Assembly: GCF_017163935.1 (NCBI RefSeq)
Contig: NZ_JABVZR010000002.1
Span: 558,001 to 622,000, forward strand
DNA from: Novosphingobium terrae
GTDB lineage: Bacteria > Pseudomonadota > Alphaproteobacteria > Sphingomonadales > Sphingomonadaceae
Length of the DNA: 64,000 nt
Direction: 5' to 3'
Shown here: one piece after another, positions 48,717 through 57,771 of the stretch
How the letters are laid out: each line of letters begins with the position of its first letter
How positions within the stretch are numbered: the stretch's first letter is position 1
Made by a program: the position numbers and the translations under genes
The notes under the pieces: generated by a model
The model's input: only the letters and a program-made list of their open reading frames with translations
Databases searched by the model: none
What the model was told of the DNA's origin: nothing

Positions 48717-50591
48717 TCAGCTGGCAGGCGTCTCCGGCAGTTCGAACACCCAGAAGGAACCGCCCTGGCTGACGGTGCGCGTCAGATCCGCCATATCGCC
48801 GCCCCACAGCGGCACAGCGCCGCCATAGCCGGAGGACAGGCCGATGTACTGGTGCCCATCCATTTCCCAGGTGATCGGCACCGAGACCACGCCCGAACCG
48901 GTCTGGAATTTCCAGAGTTCCTCGCCCGTCTTGGCGTTGAACACCTTCACATAGCCGTCGCTGGTGCCCTGAACCACGATGTTGCCCTTGGTGGTCAGAT
49001 TGCCACCCCACAAAGGCAGCGGCTCCTTGGCTTCCCACGCCACCTTGCCGGTAACCGGGTCCATCGCGCGCAGCACGCCGACGTGATCGGTGGAGGTGCG
49101 CTTGATGCGGAAGCCCTGCCCCAGATAGGCCGCGCCCTTGTTGTAGGCGACATGCTCGGTCCAGTAATCTTCCTTCCAGTCGTTGGACGGGATGTAGAAG
49201 AGGTTGGTATTGGGATTGTAGGACATCGGCATCCAGTTGGTGCCGCCCAGGAAGTTGGGCGTCACCTGCACCACCTTGCCGCGATCCTGACCGGGTTCGG
49301 GCGGCAGCGGGCGGGCGCTGGGGGTGGATTCATGCGGGCGGCCGGTCTTCACATCCCAGCCGGTGGCCCAGCTGATGTCGGGCACGAAGGGATAGATGCC
49401 AATGGCGCCGCCCACCTGCTTGGAGATGCGCCCGTCGCGCTTGGTCATCGTGTCGAGATCGGTGATGAAGAAGAAGCCGTTGCGGTCGGCATGGGCGCCG
49501 GCGCGGATGGTCTTGCCGTCTTTCTTCAGGTCGAAGAGCACGATGGGGTTGTTGCCCGAAAAGTCCCATGCATCGTTGGGCGTGTGCTGGAAGAAGCCCA
49601 CCGGCTCGCCCGTCGAGGGATCGATGTACATCTGGCCCGAGGTGTAGAGGCTGTCGCCCGGCGAACGCATGTTGGTGTTCCACGGCGCGGGGTTGCCGGT
49701 GCCGATGACGATTGTGTTGGTCTTCTCGTCATAGGTGGCCGACTGCCATGGGGCGCCACCGCCATGGCTCCACGCCTCGACTTTCTTGCCGTCCTTGTCG
49801 TTGGGCCATGAGGGCGCCTTGGGGTTGCCGGTGAAGCTGGAGGGCTTGCCGTTCAAACGCCCCTGATGGCCTTCGACCATCGGGCGCATCCAGATTTCCT
49901 CGCCCGTGTCGGGATCGCGGGCATAGAGTTCGCCCACCGCGCCGAATTCATCGCCCGAGGAGCCGTGGATCAGCATCACCTTGCCGGTCTTCTGATCCTT
50001 CACGATCGTCGGCGCGCCGGTCATGGTGTAGCCCGCCGTGTGATCCTGGAACTTCTTGCGCCAGATCAGCTTGCCGGTCTTGCGGTCCAGCGCGATGATC
50101 GCGGCGTCCAGCGTGCCCATGAAGATCTTGTCGCCATAGATGGCGGCGCCACGGTTGACCACGTCGCAGCAGGGGCGAATGTCGTCGGGCAGGCGGTAGG
50201 AATAGGACCAGATCTTCTTGCCGGTGCGCGCATCCAGCGCGAAGATGCGGCTGTAAGAGGCGGTGACATAGATCACCCCGTCATAGATCAGCGCCTGCCC
50301 TTCCTGACCGCGCTGGCGCTCGTCACCGAAGGAGAAGCTCCATTTGGGCTTGAGCAGCTTGGCGGTGGAGGTGTTGATCTGGTCCAGCGTGGAATAGCGC
50401 TGGGCGCGCACGCCCGCGCCATACATCAGCACATTGTCGGTGCTGGTTTCATCGTGGAGAATGTCGTCCCAGGTGACGCCCGGCTTGTCGAACTCATGGG
50501 GAGCGGCAGGCGGCTGCGCCATACCGGCCTGCGCCATGCCAAAAGCCACTGTCGCCATCAGGCCGCGATAGAATATGCCCTGCCTTTTCAT
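48717..50591 (-). CDS. PQQ-dependent alcohol dehydrogenase, calcium type
   Basis: A 624-residue exported quinoprotein: signal MKRQGIFYRGLMATVAFGMAQAGMAQ, eight-bladed propeller and the vicinal disulfide C141-C142 (RPCCDVV). Catalytic Asp343 is in AWDFSGNN; the residue two places on is Ser345. In lanthanide enzymes (XoxF, PedH) this is Asp, in calcium ethanol dehydrogenases (ExaA/PedE) Ser, so this should use calcium. It oxidises primary alcohols to aldehydes in the periplasm and passes electrons to a cytochrome c such as that at 47250. No pqq synthesis genes are in the window. Promoter element 2 lies just upstream. Confidence 0.92.
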   Translation of the reverse strand: MKRQGIFYRGLMATVAFGMAQAGMAQPPAAPHEFDKPGVTWDDILHDETSTDNVLMYGAGVRAQRYSTLDQINTSTAKLLKPKWSFSFGDERQRGQEGQALIYDGVIYVTASYSRIFALDARTGKKIWSYSYRLPDDIRPCCDVVNRGAAIYGDKIFMGTLDAAIIALDRKTGKLIWRKKFQDHTAGYTMTGAPTIVKDQKTGKVMLIHGSSGDEFGAVGELYARDPDTGEEIWMRPMVEGHQGRLNGKPSSFTGNPKAPSWPNDKDGKKVEAWSHGGGAPWQSATYDEKTNTIVIGTGNPAPWNTNMRSPGDSLYTSGQMYIDPSTGEPVGFFQHTPNDAWDFSGNNPIVLFDLKKDGKTIRAGAHADRNGFFFITDLDTMTKRDGRISKQVGGAIGIYPFVPDISWATGWDVKTGRPHESTPSARPLPPEPGQDRGKVVQVTPNFLGGTNWMPMSYNPNTNLFYIPSNDWKEDYWTEHVAYNKGAAYLGQGFRIKRTSTDHVGVLRAMDPVTGKVAWEAKEPLPLWGGNLTTKGNIVVQGTSDGYVKVFNAKTGEELWKFQTGSGVVSVPITWEMDGHQYIGLSSGYGGAVPLWGGDMADLTRTVSQGGSFWVFELPETPAS

Positions 50592-50638
50592 CCTGTCCCC
50601 TCCGTAAAGCCCTTTGTCCGGGGCCGTTTGATGGGATC

Positions 50639-50695
50639 ATTCTAGGCAGGGCTTTGTGAGGAAATCTTGGGATCGGTCTGAGAGCCGTCTCAGAA
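50639..50695 (-). promoter_or_regulatory. Promoter/operator of the PQQ dehydrogenase gene (element 2)
   Basis: Bases 50662-50695 on the minus strand match the element at 46368-46401 at 27 of 34 positions. AAGATTT is followed by 17 bases and then TAGAAT (50644-50639) as -10. The operator runs over the stop codon of the response-regulator gene, so regulator and target gene touch. Confidence 0.65.
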
Positions 50696-51394
50696 TGCCT
50701 CATACCTTGGGCCGGGGATCGTGGCCTGCACGGCAAGGCGATAACCGACCCCGCGCATGGTCACGATCCGGGGCGCATGCTCGAATGTGGCGAGCAGCTG
50801 GCGCAGATAGCCGATGTAGACATCGACCGTGTTTTGCGTGACATCGCTCTTGTCGCCCCACACGCGGTCGAGGATCTGATCGCGCGAGACAGCGCTGCCG
50901 CCGCTTTGTGCAAGACACAGCAGCAGGTCGAATTCGCGCTTGGAGGTTTCCACCGGCACGGCATCGATGGAGAGCAGCCGCGCCCCGGCATCGATCCGCA
51001 TGGCACCAAGGGTCAGCACCTCGCCGCGCTCACGGTCGGCGCGGCGGGTGATGGCCTTGAGGCGCACCAGCAGTTCCTCGAAGGCGAAGGGCTTGGGCAG
51101 GTAATCATCCGCGCCGGCACCAAAGCCGTCGATCTTGTCCTGCAGGCTGGCCCGCGCGGTGAGCATCAGCACCGGGGTTTCGATGCCCGCCCGCCGCAAG
51201 GTCTGGCAGACGCTCAGCCCATCCATATCGGGCAGGCCAAGATCGAGGATCGCCGCGCCGAAGGTGCCGCTCATCAGCGCCTCGCGCGTGCCTGCGCCGG
51301 TCTTGCGCCAGTTGACGCCATAACCCTCCGCCGTCAGGCCGCGCGCCAGCACGCGGCCGATGCCGGGATCGTCCTCCACCAGCAGAATGTTCAT
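50690..51394 (-). CDS. OmpR/PhoB-type response regulator
   Basis: A 234-residue regulator. The receiver domain has phospho-acceptor Asp51 (LDLGLPDMDG), acidic residues ED at 7-8 and Lys102 in YLPKPFAF; the DNA-binding winged helix is C-terminal (VWGDKSDVTQNTVDVYIGYLRQLL). ATG 51394 follows GGGGGGAG and overlaps the kinase stop (ATGA). It probably responds to its kinase and controls the PQQ dehydrogenase and pentapeptide-cytochrome promoters that share one element. Inference from position. Confidence 0.9.
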   Translation of the reverse strand: MNILLVEDDPGIGRVLARGLTAEGYGVNWRKTGAGTREALMSGTFGAAILDLGLPDMDGLSVCQTLRRAGIETPVLMLTARASLQDKIDGFGAGADDYLPKPFAFEELLVRLKAITRRADRERGEVLTLGAMRIDAGARLLSIDAVPVETSKREFDLLLCLAQSGGSAVSRDQILDRVWGDKSDVTQNTVDVYIGYLRQLLATFEHAPRIVTMRGVGYRLAVQATIPGPRYEAF

Positions 51395-53001
51395 GCCATG
51401 CTCCCCCCAAAAGCCGATGATTGTTGCAAAGGCAGGGCGATGGTCATGCACAGCCCCCCGCCCGCGCGATTGCTGGCGGCGATCCGCCCGCGATGATGAT
51501 CGACCACCCAGCGCGCCACCGAAAGGCCCAGCCCCGATCCGCCGCGCGCCCGCCCTTCGGGCTCCTGATGGAAGCGGTCGAACAGGCGGGTGAGCGCGGC
51601 TTCGGGCACGCCGGGGCCGGAATCGCCGATGGTCAGCACGGCCTCATCGGCAGAGCGTTTCAGCCCCACGCTGACCGCCGCATCGGGCGAGAATTTGATG
51701 GCATTGTCCAGCAGGGCCAGCAGCGCCTGCTGCATCCAGCCGGCATCGCCATGGACCGGCAGGGGATCGCCGGGAATGGTTGATTCCAGCCGGGCCTCGC
51801 TGGCACGGGCGAAGGGTTCCGCCATGGCGAGGCCGGCGCGCACCGCATCCCCCAGATCGAAGGGCTTGTCCGCCATCACCAGCCTGCCGTCTTCGGCCTG
51901 AGAGATGGTCAGCAGATCGTTCAACCGCCGCCTTGCAAAGCTGCCCTGCACCAGCACCTGCTCCAGCGCCTGACGCAGCATCGCCACATCGGGCCGAGGC
52001 ATGCGCAGGGCGACTTCCGCCTCGCATTGCAGGGCGGTGATGGGGGTGCGCAGTTCATGGCTGATCTGGGCGAAGAACAGACGGCGGTTGGCCTCGATTT
52101 CGGCAAGCTGGCTGTTGCGCGTTTGAAGCTCGGCGGTGCGCAGGGCGACATCGCCCTCCAGCCTTGCGTTCACCTGATGCAAGGCCGCGCGCTGAGCGGT
52201 GATTTCCCGTGTCATCCGGTCGAAACCAAGGGCCAGCGTCTCGAATTCGGCGAACCCCATCCCGCCGAGGTCAGCGCTATCCCCGCGCGCCACCGCTGCC
52301 ATCGCCGCCTCAAAACGCCGCAACGGATGCTTGAGCCTGCCCAGCAACAGCATAAGCCCGATCACCCCCGCGATCCCTCCCGCCAGAGGCAGGCCGATAG
52401 CCATGCTGCGCACAATGCCTCGCTCACGATCGAAGCTGGCCAGGGCTGCGGCCACCTCATCACGCTCCTGCGCGACGGTGGCGCGGACCAGATGCTGAAA
52501 GCGGTCCAGATCCCGGGCAAGGGCTTGGGGCTCGATGCTGCGGTCGGCATCACGGCGAATGTCCGCGAACAAGGCGCCCAGCTGTCGCACCGTGGCCAGC
52601 TCGCTGTCCGCATCATCCTTCTCGCCAGCTTCTGCCAGAAACCGATGCTCCGCCCGGATCGAGGCGGCATACTGCGCCAACAGCGCTTCGATCCCGGCCC
52701 TGTCATCTGCGCGCTCCTGCGCCGCACGGGGCGCCGTCGCCAGCGCCGCCCGGGCGACATAGGCGTTGACCTCGGCCTCAAGCCGGGTGGCGATGGCCAG
52801 CTGCTCCTGCGAATAGCCCGAGCGCGTCAGCACATGATGCGCGCGGCTCAGCCCAAGGCCCGCCGCCAGCGCGACAGCCACCACCACCGCCAGAGCCACC
52901 ACCCCGGCGAGGATCAGCGTATGGCGGATCGATGGGCTTATCCGCCGCATCGCCCGCGCCTTGTGGCAGCTTTGCCCATGGGTCATCTCTCCGAACGCCA
53001 T
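51391..53001 (-). CDS. Sensor histidine kinase
   Basis: A 536-residue membrane kinase. Two membrane segments (about 28-52 and 199-220) frame a periplasmic helical sensor domain, then HAMP, and the dimerisation H-box FAQISHELRTP with His315. The ATP domain has the N-box LLDNAIKFSP, G1 GDSGPGVP and G2 GGSGLGLSVARWV. The start is ATG 53001, though ATG 52950 (MRRISPSIRH) is just as possible; neither has a strong ribosome site. Partner of the overlapping response regulator. The signal sensed is unknown. Confidence 0.9.
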   Translation of the reverse strand: MAFGEMTHGQSCHKARAMRRISPSIRHTLILAGVVALAVVVAVALAAGLGLSRAHHVLTRSGYSQEQLAIATRLEAEVNAYVARAALATAPRAAQERADDRAGIEALLAQYAASIRAEHRFLAEAGEKDDADSELATVRQLGALFADIRRDADRSIEPQALARDLDRFQHLVRATVAQERDEVAAALASFDRERGIVRSMAIGLPLAGGIAGVIGLMLLLGRLKHPLRRFEAAMAAVARGDSADLGGMGFAEFETLALGFDRMTREITAQRAALHQVNARLEGDVALRTAELQTRNSQLAEIEANRRLFFAQISHELRTPITALQCEAEVALRMPRPDVAMLRQALEQVLVQGSFARRRLNDLLTISQAEDGRLVMADKPFDLGDAVRAGLAMAEPFARASEARLESTIPGDPLPVHGDAGWMQQALLALLDNAIKFSPDAAVSVGLKRSADEAVLTIGDSGPGVPEAALTRLFDRFHQEPEGRARGGSGLGLSVARWVVDHHRGRIAASNRAGGGLCMTIALPLQQSSAFGGSMA

Positions 53002-53118
53002 GCTGCCTTGGCGCGCGCCTCACCGCAATCGACCCAAAGTACAATGCAGACCGATTTGCGCTGCCGATAGTCTGCCCGCCCTTGCCCCACCTTTGCCTTG
53101 CGCTTCCAGGAACCGCCC

Positions 53119-53535
53119 GTGAACCAGCCTCTCCGCCTTGGACTGCAAGCCGCCATCATGCTGGCTTTACCGGTGGCGGCCCATGCCCAGAGCGATCCCC
53201 TGACGGATCTCACCCAATGCCGCGCCGTGGCCGAGGACAAGGCCCGCCTGAGCTGCTTCGACAAGGCCGCCGCCCATATCACGCCGCCGCGCTGGGCCGG
53301 GCGCCTCTCCTTCTCCACCGAGCCTTTCGAGATCGACCGGCCCACCCTGATCCGCTTCGAAAGCGAGGGGGTGATTTTCGTGATGGCGCTGAAAGATGCG
53401 CAGGGCGAGATCGTCCAGAACCTGCATCACGCCGGCAAGGGGGAAGGCCGCTATCTGATCGCTCACCCCGGCACTTACAGCCTGCAGATCAATGGCGCGG
53501 AAGGCTGGCGCATCTGGCTGGAGCCCCAGCCATAA
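53119..53535 (+). CDS. Exported protein with the C-x-RL-x-C-F-D motif
   Basis: About 138 residues. GTG 53119 follows CAGGAA and gives a signal peptide (MNQPLRLGLQAAIMLALPVAAHAQ); a TTG at 53098 is less likely. The N-terminal CRAVAEDKARLSCFD is the motif seen in many periplasmic proteins, including VasI-like ones, and a beta-rich end follows. Function unknown. Divergent from the kinase gene. Confidence 0.75.
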   Translation: MNQPLRLGLQAAIMLALPVAAHAQSDPLTDLTQCRAVAEDKARLSCFDKAAAHITPPRWAGRLSFSTEPFEIDRPTLIRFESEGVIFVMALKDAQGEIVQNLHHAGKGEGRYLIAHPGTYSLQINGAEGWRIWLEPQP

Positions 53536-53541
53536 GATCCG

Positions 53542-53573
53542 ATGGCAGCTCCCTTGCGCAAGGGAGCTGCCAT
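53542..53573. terminator. Perfect 32-bp palindrome between convergent genes
   Basis: 16-bp arms with no unpaired centre (ATGGCAGCTCCCTTGC and its reverse complement). It lies between the stops of the exported protein (53535) and FecA-like receptor (53582) genes. Likely a bidirectional terminator. Confidence 0.8.
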
Positions 53574-53581
53574 GTTGCGGC

Positions 53582-55999
53582 TCAGAAGCCTTTGCGCAGT
53601 GCCACCATCACGCTGCGCGGCTCGCCATAGATGCCGAAATAGCTGTTGGGCACGCGGGCGTAATAGGTCTTGTCGAGCAGATTGTTCACCGAGACCGTCA
53701 TCGACCATTGCCGGTTCAGCCGATACCCCACCTGCGCATCCACCACCGCATAGGCGCCCTGCACCGGCCCGCCGCGCGTGGTGGAACTCATCGCCCGCAC
53801 GCCGCCGCCGATCTGGAAACCGCGCTTCTCGATGGGCCCGAAGCGATAGGTGCTCCACAGCTTGAAGGTGTGTTTGGGTTCCTCTGCGTCATAGAGCAAT
53901 CCCTGATAGGTGCTGTCGTCGAGGAATTTGGTGTCCAGATAGGTGTAGCCCGCAAAGAGGCTCCACCCCGGCAGCGGTTCGCCATTGATCTCGGCTTCCG
54001 CGCCCCTGCTGCGCACCTTGCCCGCCGCGATGTAATAGTTGGGATGCGCCGCATCGGCATAGGCCCGGTTGCGGTCGGTGATGTTGAACAAGGCCGCGGA
54101 GGCGGTCAGCGCGCCATTGAGGAAGCTGCCCTTGGTGCCGATCTCGAACTGCTCGCCGGTGCGGGGTTTCAGCGTGCCGCCGCCATAGACCAGATTGGCC
54201 TGCGGCACGAAGATGCTGGCATAGCTGCCATAGACGCTGATCTGCCGCGTGGCGTCATAGATCAGTCCCGCGGTGGGCGTCACATGGCCGGTGCTGCGCC
54301 CATTGGCGTAGAAATCGCCGAAACCATTGGCCCCGTCGCGCTCCTTCGAGCGGTAATCGGTGACGCGCACGCCCGCCACCAAAGTCAACGGATCGGCAAG
54401 GCTGAAGCGACCCTGCGCATAGGCGCCGAACTGCTCGGTGCGAATGTCCGATCCGCCGGTGAAGGCCGCATCCACTTCGGGCAAGGTGATGTTGTAGACA
54501 TTGGCGATGTCCACCTCCTGCGAGCCCCAGAAGCTCACATTGTCCTGCCAGGCGTAATTCACCCCGAACAGCAGCTTATGGGTGCGCCCCAGCAGTTCCA
54601 CCGGCCCGCTGACACTGGCATCCGATCCGAACCATTTGTTGAGCACATACTGGTTCTGCAACGCATAGGTGGCGCTGTTGTCCAGATTGACTGGCCCGGC
54701 GATATAGCCATAGGGCCCGGTCAATTGCTGCTGGCGATAATCGAGGCTGGCCTTCGCCTTCCAGCCGTTGCCCAGATCCTGATCCACCGAGGCATAGGCA
54801 TCGCGCGTATGGGTGATGCTGCGCGACCATGTGGTGCCGAAAAAGGCCGAGCGCGGGGCGTTCAGCACCTGCCCGTTGGTGTAGGTCGACTGCCCGTAAT
54901 CGAGCGGCGCCTGCCGCGAATTCTGCCAGCTGCCGGAGACGGTCAGCGTGGTGCCTGGCGTCACATCGGCCTCGACGATGCCATAGAGCATGGCATGCTT
55001 TTCATGCTCCTTGTCGGTGAAATAGCCGCGCGTCTCGCCCGAGGCGACGAAACGCGCCCGCACCGCCCCATTCTTGTCGAGCGGGCCCGTCACATCCAGA
55101 TCGCCATGAAAATTGGCCCAGCTGCCCGCCATCAGATCGCCCGACCAGCCGAAGGTGTCATGCGGGCGCTTGCGCACCAGATTGATGGTGCCCGAAGGCT
55201 GCCCGCTGCCCTGAAGCAGGCCGGAGGGGCCGCGCAGCAGCTCGATCCGGTCATACATGCCAAGATCGAACTGGGTCTGGTACTGCACGGCGCTGTTGGC
55301 GGGGATGCCATCATACTGCACCTCCGCCGCATAGCCGCGCACCTGATAATAGGCCGAACCATCGCCATAGGGGATGGCGGTGACACCCGTGGTCTGGCGC
55401 AGGGCCTGTTCCAGCGTGATCATGTTCTGATAGTCCATCCGCTGGCGGGTGACGATGCTGACCGACTGGGGGATCTCGCGCAGATCCTGCGCCTGCTTGC
55501 CCGCCACCGTGGCGGCGCGGGCAGCATAGCTGTGGCTGCGATCCGTGGCAGCGCGATCGGTGCGCGGGGTGTCGGTGTTGGCGAGGGTTGTGTCCTGCTC
55601 GCTGCCCTGCACCTGCACCGGGCCGAGTTGCACCGCCTGCCCTGATTGCTGGGGCGCCGGCTCCAGCGTCACGGTGCGATCAGGCAGCAGACGGAAGGTC
55701 AGCCCGGTTCCCGCCAGCAGGCGCGAAAGCGCATCCACCGGCGCCAGCCGACCGCTCACCCCCGGCGAGGCCCTGCCCCGCACCAGATCGCCATGCACCG
55801 AAACCTGCATGCCCGATTGCTGCCCGAACAGGGTCAGCGCATCGGCCAGCGGCTGGGGCGGAATGGCGAAGCCCGCAGCTTGCGCTTGTGTCGCCGCCTG
55901 CGCCAGGGCCGGTTGGGCCAGAGCGGCAGGCGCCAAAGCCGCCGTCCAGAGCAGAGCCGTCATGCGCTGCTGCCTCCCGGTTCCGATGAACTGTACCAT
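53582..55999 (-). CDS. FecA-like TonB-dependent siderophore receptor with STN signalling domain
   Basis: About 805 residues. ATG 55999 (MVQFIGTGRQQRMTALLWTA) has GAGGAC upstream; ATG 56017 is possible. The signal ends near ALAQPALAQA, then the STN domain (FAIPPQPLADALTLFGQQSGMQV) that touches the anti-sigma factor, then the plug and barrel, ending VMVALRKGF. Such receptors import a ferric siderophore and signal iron-siderophore presence through FecR and FecI, whose genes follow upstream on the same strand. Confidence 0.92.
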   Translation of the reverse strand: MVQFIGTGRQQRMTALLWTAALAPAALAQPALAQAATQAQAAGFAIPPQPLADALTLFGQQSGMQVSVHGDLVRGRASPGVSGRLAPVDALSRLLAGTGLTFRLLPDRTVTLEPAPQQSGQAVQLGPVQVQGSEQDTTLANTDTPRTDRAATDRSHSYAARAATVAGKQAQDLREIPQSVSIVTRQRMDYQNMITLEQALRQTTGVTAIPYGDGSAYYQVRGYAAEVQYDGIPANSAVQYQTQFDLGMYDRIELLRGPSGLLQGSGQPSGTINLVRKRPHDTFGWSGDLMAGSWANFHGDLDVTGPLDKNGAVRARFVASGETRGYFTDKEHEKHAMLYGIVEADVTPGTTLTVSGSWQNSRQAPLDYGQSTYTNGQVLNAPRSAFFGTTWSRSITHTRDAYASVDQDLGNGWKAKASLDYRQQQLTGPYGYIAGPVNLDNSATYALQNQYVLNKWFGSDASVSGPVELLGRTHKLLFGVNYAWQDNVSFWGSQEVDIANVYNITLPEVDAAFTGGSDIRTEQFGAYAQGRFSLADPLTLVAGVRVTDYRSKERDGANGFGDFYANGRSTGHVTPTAGLIYDATRQISVYGSYASIFVPQANLVYGGGTLKPRTGEQFEIGTKGSFLNGALTASAALFNITDRNRAYADAAHPNYYIAAGKVRSRGAEAEINGEPLPGWSLFAGYTYLDTKFLDDSTYQGLLYDAEEPKHTFKLWSTYRFGPIEKRGFQIGGGVRAMSSTTRGGPVQGAYAVVDAQVGYRLNRQWSMTVSVNNLLDKTYYARVPNSYFGIYGEPRSVMVALRKGF

Positions 56000-56087
56000 G
56001 GCCGTCACGTCCTCCATTGTCGTTGCGATACTTTGCAAACGCTTCGCAAAAGCATCATTCCAGCAACTAACGCTGGGAGGTTTGGCG

Positions 56088-56099
56088 ATTTTCAGAAAA
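56088..56099 (-). promoter_or_regulatory. Shared 12-mer before FecA-like gene
   Basis: TTTTCTGAAAAT on the minus strand, about 90 bases upstream of the receptor start. The same 12-mer is at 57125-57136, before the FecR gene. It may be part of the promoter read by the ECF sigma factor. Confidence 0.4.
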
Positions 56100-56126
56100 A
56101 TTTTGGCGACGGGGCAATTTTCCGGA

Positions 56127-57071
56127 TCAATCCCCGGCAATCACCAGCACCCAGGGGGTGATCTGATAGAAGCGGGCGTGCTGCCCCTCGGCCACGGCGC
56201 GCAAGGCACCAACCGGATCGGCGGCGCGATAGACGCCGGTCAAAGGCTGTTGCGGCAGGCTCGCCCCGCGCAACATCACAAAGCCATGGAAATAGGGCCT
56301 GATCGCATCGACGACATCACTCACCGGCTGATCCCGCGCGATGATCTGGCCATCCTGCCAAGCGCCGATCTGGGTGGCCGGGCGCTGCCCCTGAGCCAGC
56401 CCGCCATCATCGCCCAGATGCAGCCAGCCGCCTGCCCGCACCGCGCTGCTGCCATGGACGTGGTTGGCCTGCACCTCACCCTCGCGTACTTCCAGCGCCG
56501 TGCCATGGGCCGTCAGCCGCAGATCGAAGGCGGTGCCGACGTCCATGGCCTCCATGCCCTTGGCCGAAACGCGGAAGGGGTGGCGCGCATCATGCACCAC
56601 CTCGAAAAACGCCTCCCCCTTGAGCAGACGAATATGGCGCTCGCCCGAGGCTTCATCGATGGCAATCGCGCTTTCCGGCGCCAGCCGCACCCGGCTGCCG
56701 TCGCGCAGCGCCACCAAACGCTGCTCGGCGGTGGTGGTGGAGACGCTGGAGCGCCAGAGCAGCATGGCCTGAGGCGCAAATGCCAGCATCAGGCAGGCCG
56801 CCAAAGCGCCCGCCGCGCCCCATCGCCATGATGGCAAATGGCGGCGCGGCGCGGGCCTGCTTTCCGCCCAATTCGCCCATTGCTCGGCATGGGCGGGCGC
56901 CATCAGACCCATCAGCGCATGGGTGCGCAGCATCTCCTGCCAGTCCTGACGATGGGCCGGGTCCTGCTCCAGCCAGAGGGTCAGGGCGGCGCGCAGATCC
57001 GCGTCATCGGGCGCTTCCTGCAGCGCGATCAGCCATGCGCTGGCGCGGCGCGGTGTCCGGGCTTTATCCAT
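56127..57071 (-). CDS. FecR-like anti-sigma factor
   Basis: A 314-residue protein with an N-terminal cytoplasmic sigma-binding part (ASAWLIALQEAPDDADL, then LTLWLEQDPAHRQDWQEM), one membrane segment (GALAACLMLAFAPQAM near residue 90) and the periplasmic FecR domain (LVALRDGSRVRLAPESAIAID, VGTAFDLRLTAHGTALEV). It relays the receptor signal to the ECF sigma factor. Between FecI-like and FecA-like genes in the usual order. Confidence 0.92.
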   Translation of the reverse strand: MDKARTPRRASAWLIALQEAPDDADLRAALTLWLEQDPAHRQDWQEMLRTHALMGLMAPAHAEQWANWAESRPAPRRHLPSWRWGAAGALAACLMLAFAPQAMLLWRSSVSTTTAEQRLVALRDGSRVRLAPESAIAIDEASGERHIRLLKGEAFFEVVHDARHPFRVSAKGMEAMDVGTAFDLRLTAHGTALEVREGEVQANHVHGSSAVRAGGWLHLGDDGGLAQGQRPATQIGAWQDGQIIARDQPVSDVVDAIRPYFHGFVMLRGASLPQQPLTGVYRAADPVGALRAVAEGQHARFYQITPWVLVIAGD

Positions 57072-57124
57072 GCCGCGCCTCCTGTGCTGCGCCTTCCATG
57101 GAACAGACGTTCGCGGCAGGCGGC

Positions 57125-57136
57125 ATTTTCAGAAAA
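57125..57136 (-). promoter_or_regulatory. Shared 12-mer before FecR gene
   Basis: Second copy of TTTTCTGAAAAT (minus strand), 54 bases upstream of the FecR start. Confidence 0.35.
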
Positions 57137-57152
57137 GCATCGGACACGATGA

Positions 57153-57743
57153 TCAACGGCGACATAGCCGCTCCCGGCAATGCTCCAGCCCGTCGACCAC
57201 CAGCGCATGGGCGAGCCCGACCGAAATGCCCAGATGCGCGGCGATATCCTTCAACTTCACCTCGCCAAAGCGGTGCATTTCCAGCGCGATGCGCGTGCGT
57301 TCGGGCAGCTCTTCCATCGCCGCGCGCATCACCCGCAGATCATCGCGCGCCTCGGCGGTGGCATCGGGGGCGGGGCTGTCATCCGCCGCTTCGGCCACGG
57401 GATGATCGGCCTGAGGCACCAGATAGCGCTCTTCCCGGCTCAGGCGTCGGGTGACATCGATCGCCAGATTGCGCACGATGCGGTAAAGATAGCCGACCGG
57501 CTCCTCGGGCACCGCCTGAGCCCCCGGCGTCGTCTGAGACTTGGGAAGGGCGCTGAAGCGCAGCCAGGCATCCTGCACCACATCCTCGGCATGGGCGGAA
57601 TCGCGCAGAATACCATGGGCATAGCGCACCAGCCCCCCGCGATGGGAGAGGAAGAGTTCCAGCGCTTTGCCCTTATGCGTCACGCGCCGTTGATGCCCTG
57701 AATCATCCGTGATGGCTGCGGCACAATTGCGAACCGCTCTCAA
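57153..57743 (-). CDS. FecI-like ECF sigma factor
   Basis: A 196-residue sigma-70-family factor. Region 2 is YAHGILRDSAHAEDVVQDAWLRF (residues about 40-62) and region 4 TRIALEMHRFGEVKLKDIAAHLGISVGLAHALV near the end. The TTG at 57743 has AGGAG close by; GTG 57683 (MTHKGKALELFLSHR) is also possible and gives a more usual length. It would direct transcription of the FecA-like receptor gene when the siderophore is present. Confidence 0.9.
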   Translation of the reverse strand: MRAVRNCAAAITDDSGHQRRVTHKGKALELFLSHRGGLVRYAHGILRDSAHAEDVVQDAWLRFSALPKSQTTPGAQAVPEEPVGYLYRIVRNLAIDVTRRLSREERYLVPQADHPVAEAADDSPAPDATAEARDDLRVMRAAMEELPERTRIALEMHRFGEVKLKDIAAHLGISVGLAHALVVDGLEHCRERLCRR

Positions 57744-57771
57744 ATTCTCCTAGCGGCAAGCCGGGCCGCTA

